Shown in pieces: positions 6,275-6,801 of a stretch of DNA of 6,801 nucleotides (position 1 is the first letter of the stretch; each line of letters starts with the position of its first letter). Under the pieces are notes generated by a model that did no database searches, was not told where the DNA came from, and saw nothing but the letters and a program-made list of their open reading frames with translations. A program made the position numbers and the translations under genes. The stretch lies in assembly GCA_947446335.1 (NCBI GenBank), contig CANFGA010000172.1, positions 1 through 6,801 of the forward strand, in the 5' to 3' direction. This DNA comes from Oxalobacteraceae bacterium (GTDB lineage Bacteria > Pseudomonadota > Gammaproteobacteria > Burkholderiales > Burkholderiaceae_D).

Positions 6275-6801
6275 ATGAACGTTATTCGGCGTCATTTTCT
6301 GAAAAATTTAATCGGCTCTTCGATCGGATGTGCGTTGATCCAGGGCTGTGCCTTCCAATCGGGTGACATGATGCCGGAGGCGCCGCTACCCACCGGTGAT
6401 TATCTGATCGGGCCTGGAGATTCGGTCAACATCAATGTATGGCGCAATCCGGAAGTGTCCACCACGGTAGCGGTGCGGCCCGATGGCAAGATCACGACAC
6501 CGCTGGTCGAAGACTTGCAAGCGAGCGGCAAGACCTCGACCGAACTGGCGCGCGACATCGAAAAAGCCTTGGCCAAATACATTCAGCAACCGGTGGTGAC
6601 GGTCATCATGTCGGGCTTCGTCGGGCCGTATTCGGAGCAGATTCGCGTCATTGGCCAGGCAGCGCGTCCGCAAGCCTTGCCTTATCGCCAGGGCATGTCG
6701 CTGATGGACGTGCTCATTGCGGTGGGGGGGATTACCGATTTTGCTGCTGGCAACAGGGCCAGCATCATCCGCACCGTCGACGGTGCACAGAAAAAATTCA
6801 A
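6275..6801 (+). CDS. Polysaccharide export lipoprotein, Wza-like (TIGR03027-like), 3' end outside the window
   Basis: Predicted outer-membrane export channel component, 175 residues visible and cut by the window edge. The N-terminus MNVIRRHFLK followed by NLIGSSIGCALIQGC reads as a lipoprotein signal with C25 as the likely lipidated Cys (lipobox IQGC, imperfect at -2); C19 is a weaker alternative. RRHFLK also resembles a twin-arginine motif. The Poly_export (Wza N-terminal) domain covers about 42-112, beginning YLIGPGDSVNINVW, with PDGKITTPL at 69-77. A SLBB-type region starts near 122 (EQIRVIGQAARP) and continues through LMDVLIAVGGITDFA. The start ATG (6275) has AAGG six bases upstream (6265-6268). 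In related loci this gene usually leads the same operon as the chain-length gene, but here it is divergent from it. Confidence 0.92.
   Translation, partial: MNVIRRHFLKNLIGSSIGCALIQGCAFQSGDMMPEAPLPTGDYLIGPGDSVNINVWRNPEVSTTVAVRPDGKITTPLVEDLQASGKTSTELARDIEKALAKYIQQPVVTVIMSGFVGPYSEQIRVIGQAARPQALPYRQGMSLMDVLIAVGGITDFAAGNRASIIRTVDGAQKKF

Noticed and set aside
6386..6673. 95-residue open frame on the minus strand
   Set aside because: It is the complement of the export gene's Poly_export domain, with no ribosome binding site or motif.

Overview
The window carries part of an exopolysaccharide (EPS) locus of the exosortase A (XrtA/EpsH, PEP-CTERM-associated) type found in Gram-negative bacteria. An outer-membrane beta-barrel protein, a polysaccharide export lipoprotein and moderate GC content all fit a betaproteobacterium. 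Burkholderiales/Oxalobacteraceae is my guess from protein style only; no taxonomic marker is present.

Layout: five genes are packed head to tail on the minus strand and read from about 5995 down to 4. In order they are a Wzz/PCP-type chain-length protein, a separate cytoplasmic BY-type tyrosine autokinase, a TIGR03016-like outer-membrane protein, a non-hydrolysing UDP-GlcNAc 2-epimerase (WecB type) and a NodB-type polysaccharide deacetylase. Gaps are 52, -17, 12 and -4 nt, so they almost certainly form one operon with translational coupling. A further gene probably starts at the left edge, because a well-spaced GGAG and an ATG overlap the deacetylase stop. A sixth gene, the polysaccharide export (Wza-like) lipoprotein, runs on the plus strand from 6275 and is cut by the right edge.

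Between the divergent genes lies a 279-bp AT-rich control region (5996-6274). It holds a perfect TATAAT and a weak sigma54-like GG-N10-GC element facing the minus-strand operon. It also has several short dyads at distances typical of regulator or enhancer sites.

Working model: the epimerase makes UDP-ManNAc for the repeat unit. The chain-length protein and its partner kinase control polymer length and export. The export lipoprotein and the outer-membrane protein carry the chain outward, and the deacetylase trims acetyl groups. The families are known. Worth a second look are the divergent export gene, the absence of the ATPase gene usual between the outer-membrane and epimerase genes, a twin-arginine-like signal on the export lipoprotein, and the dyad-rich control region. 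I see no RNA gene, mobile element, CRISPR array or convincing terminator.
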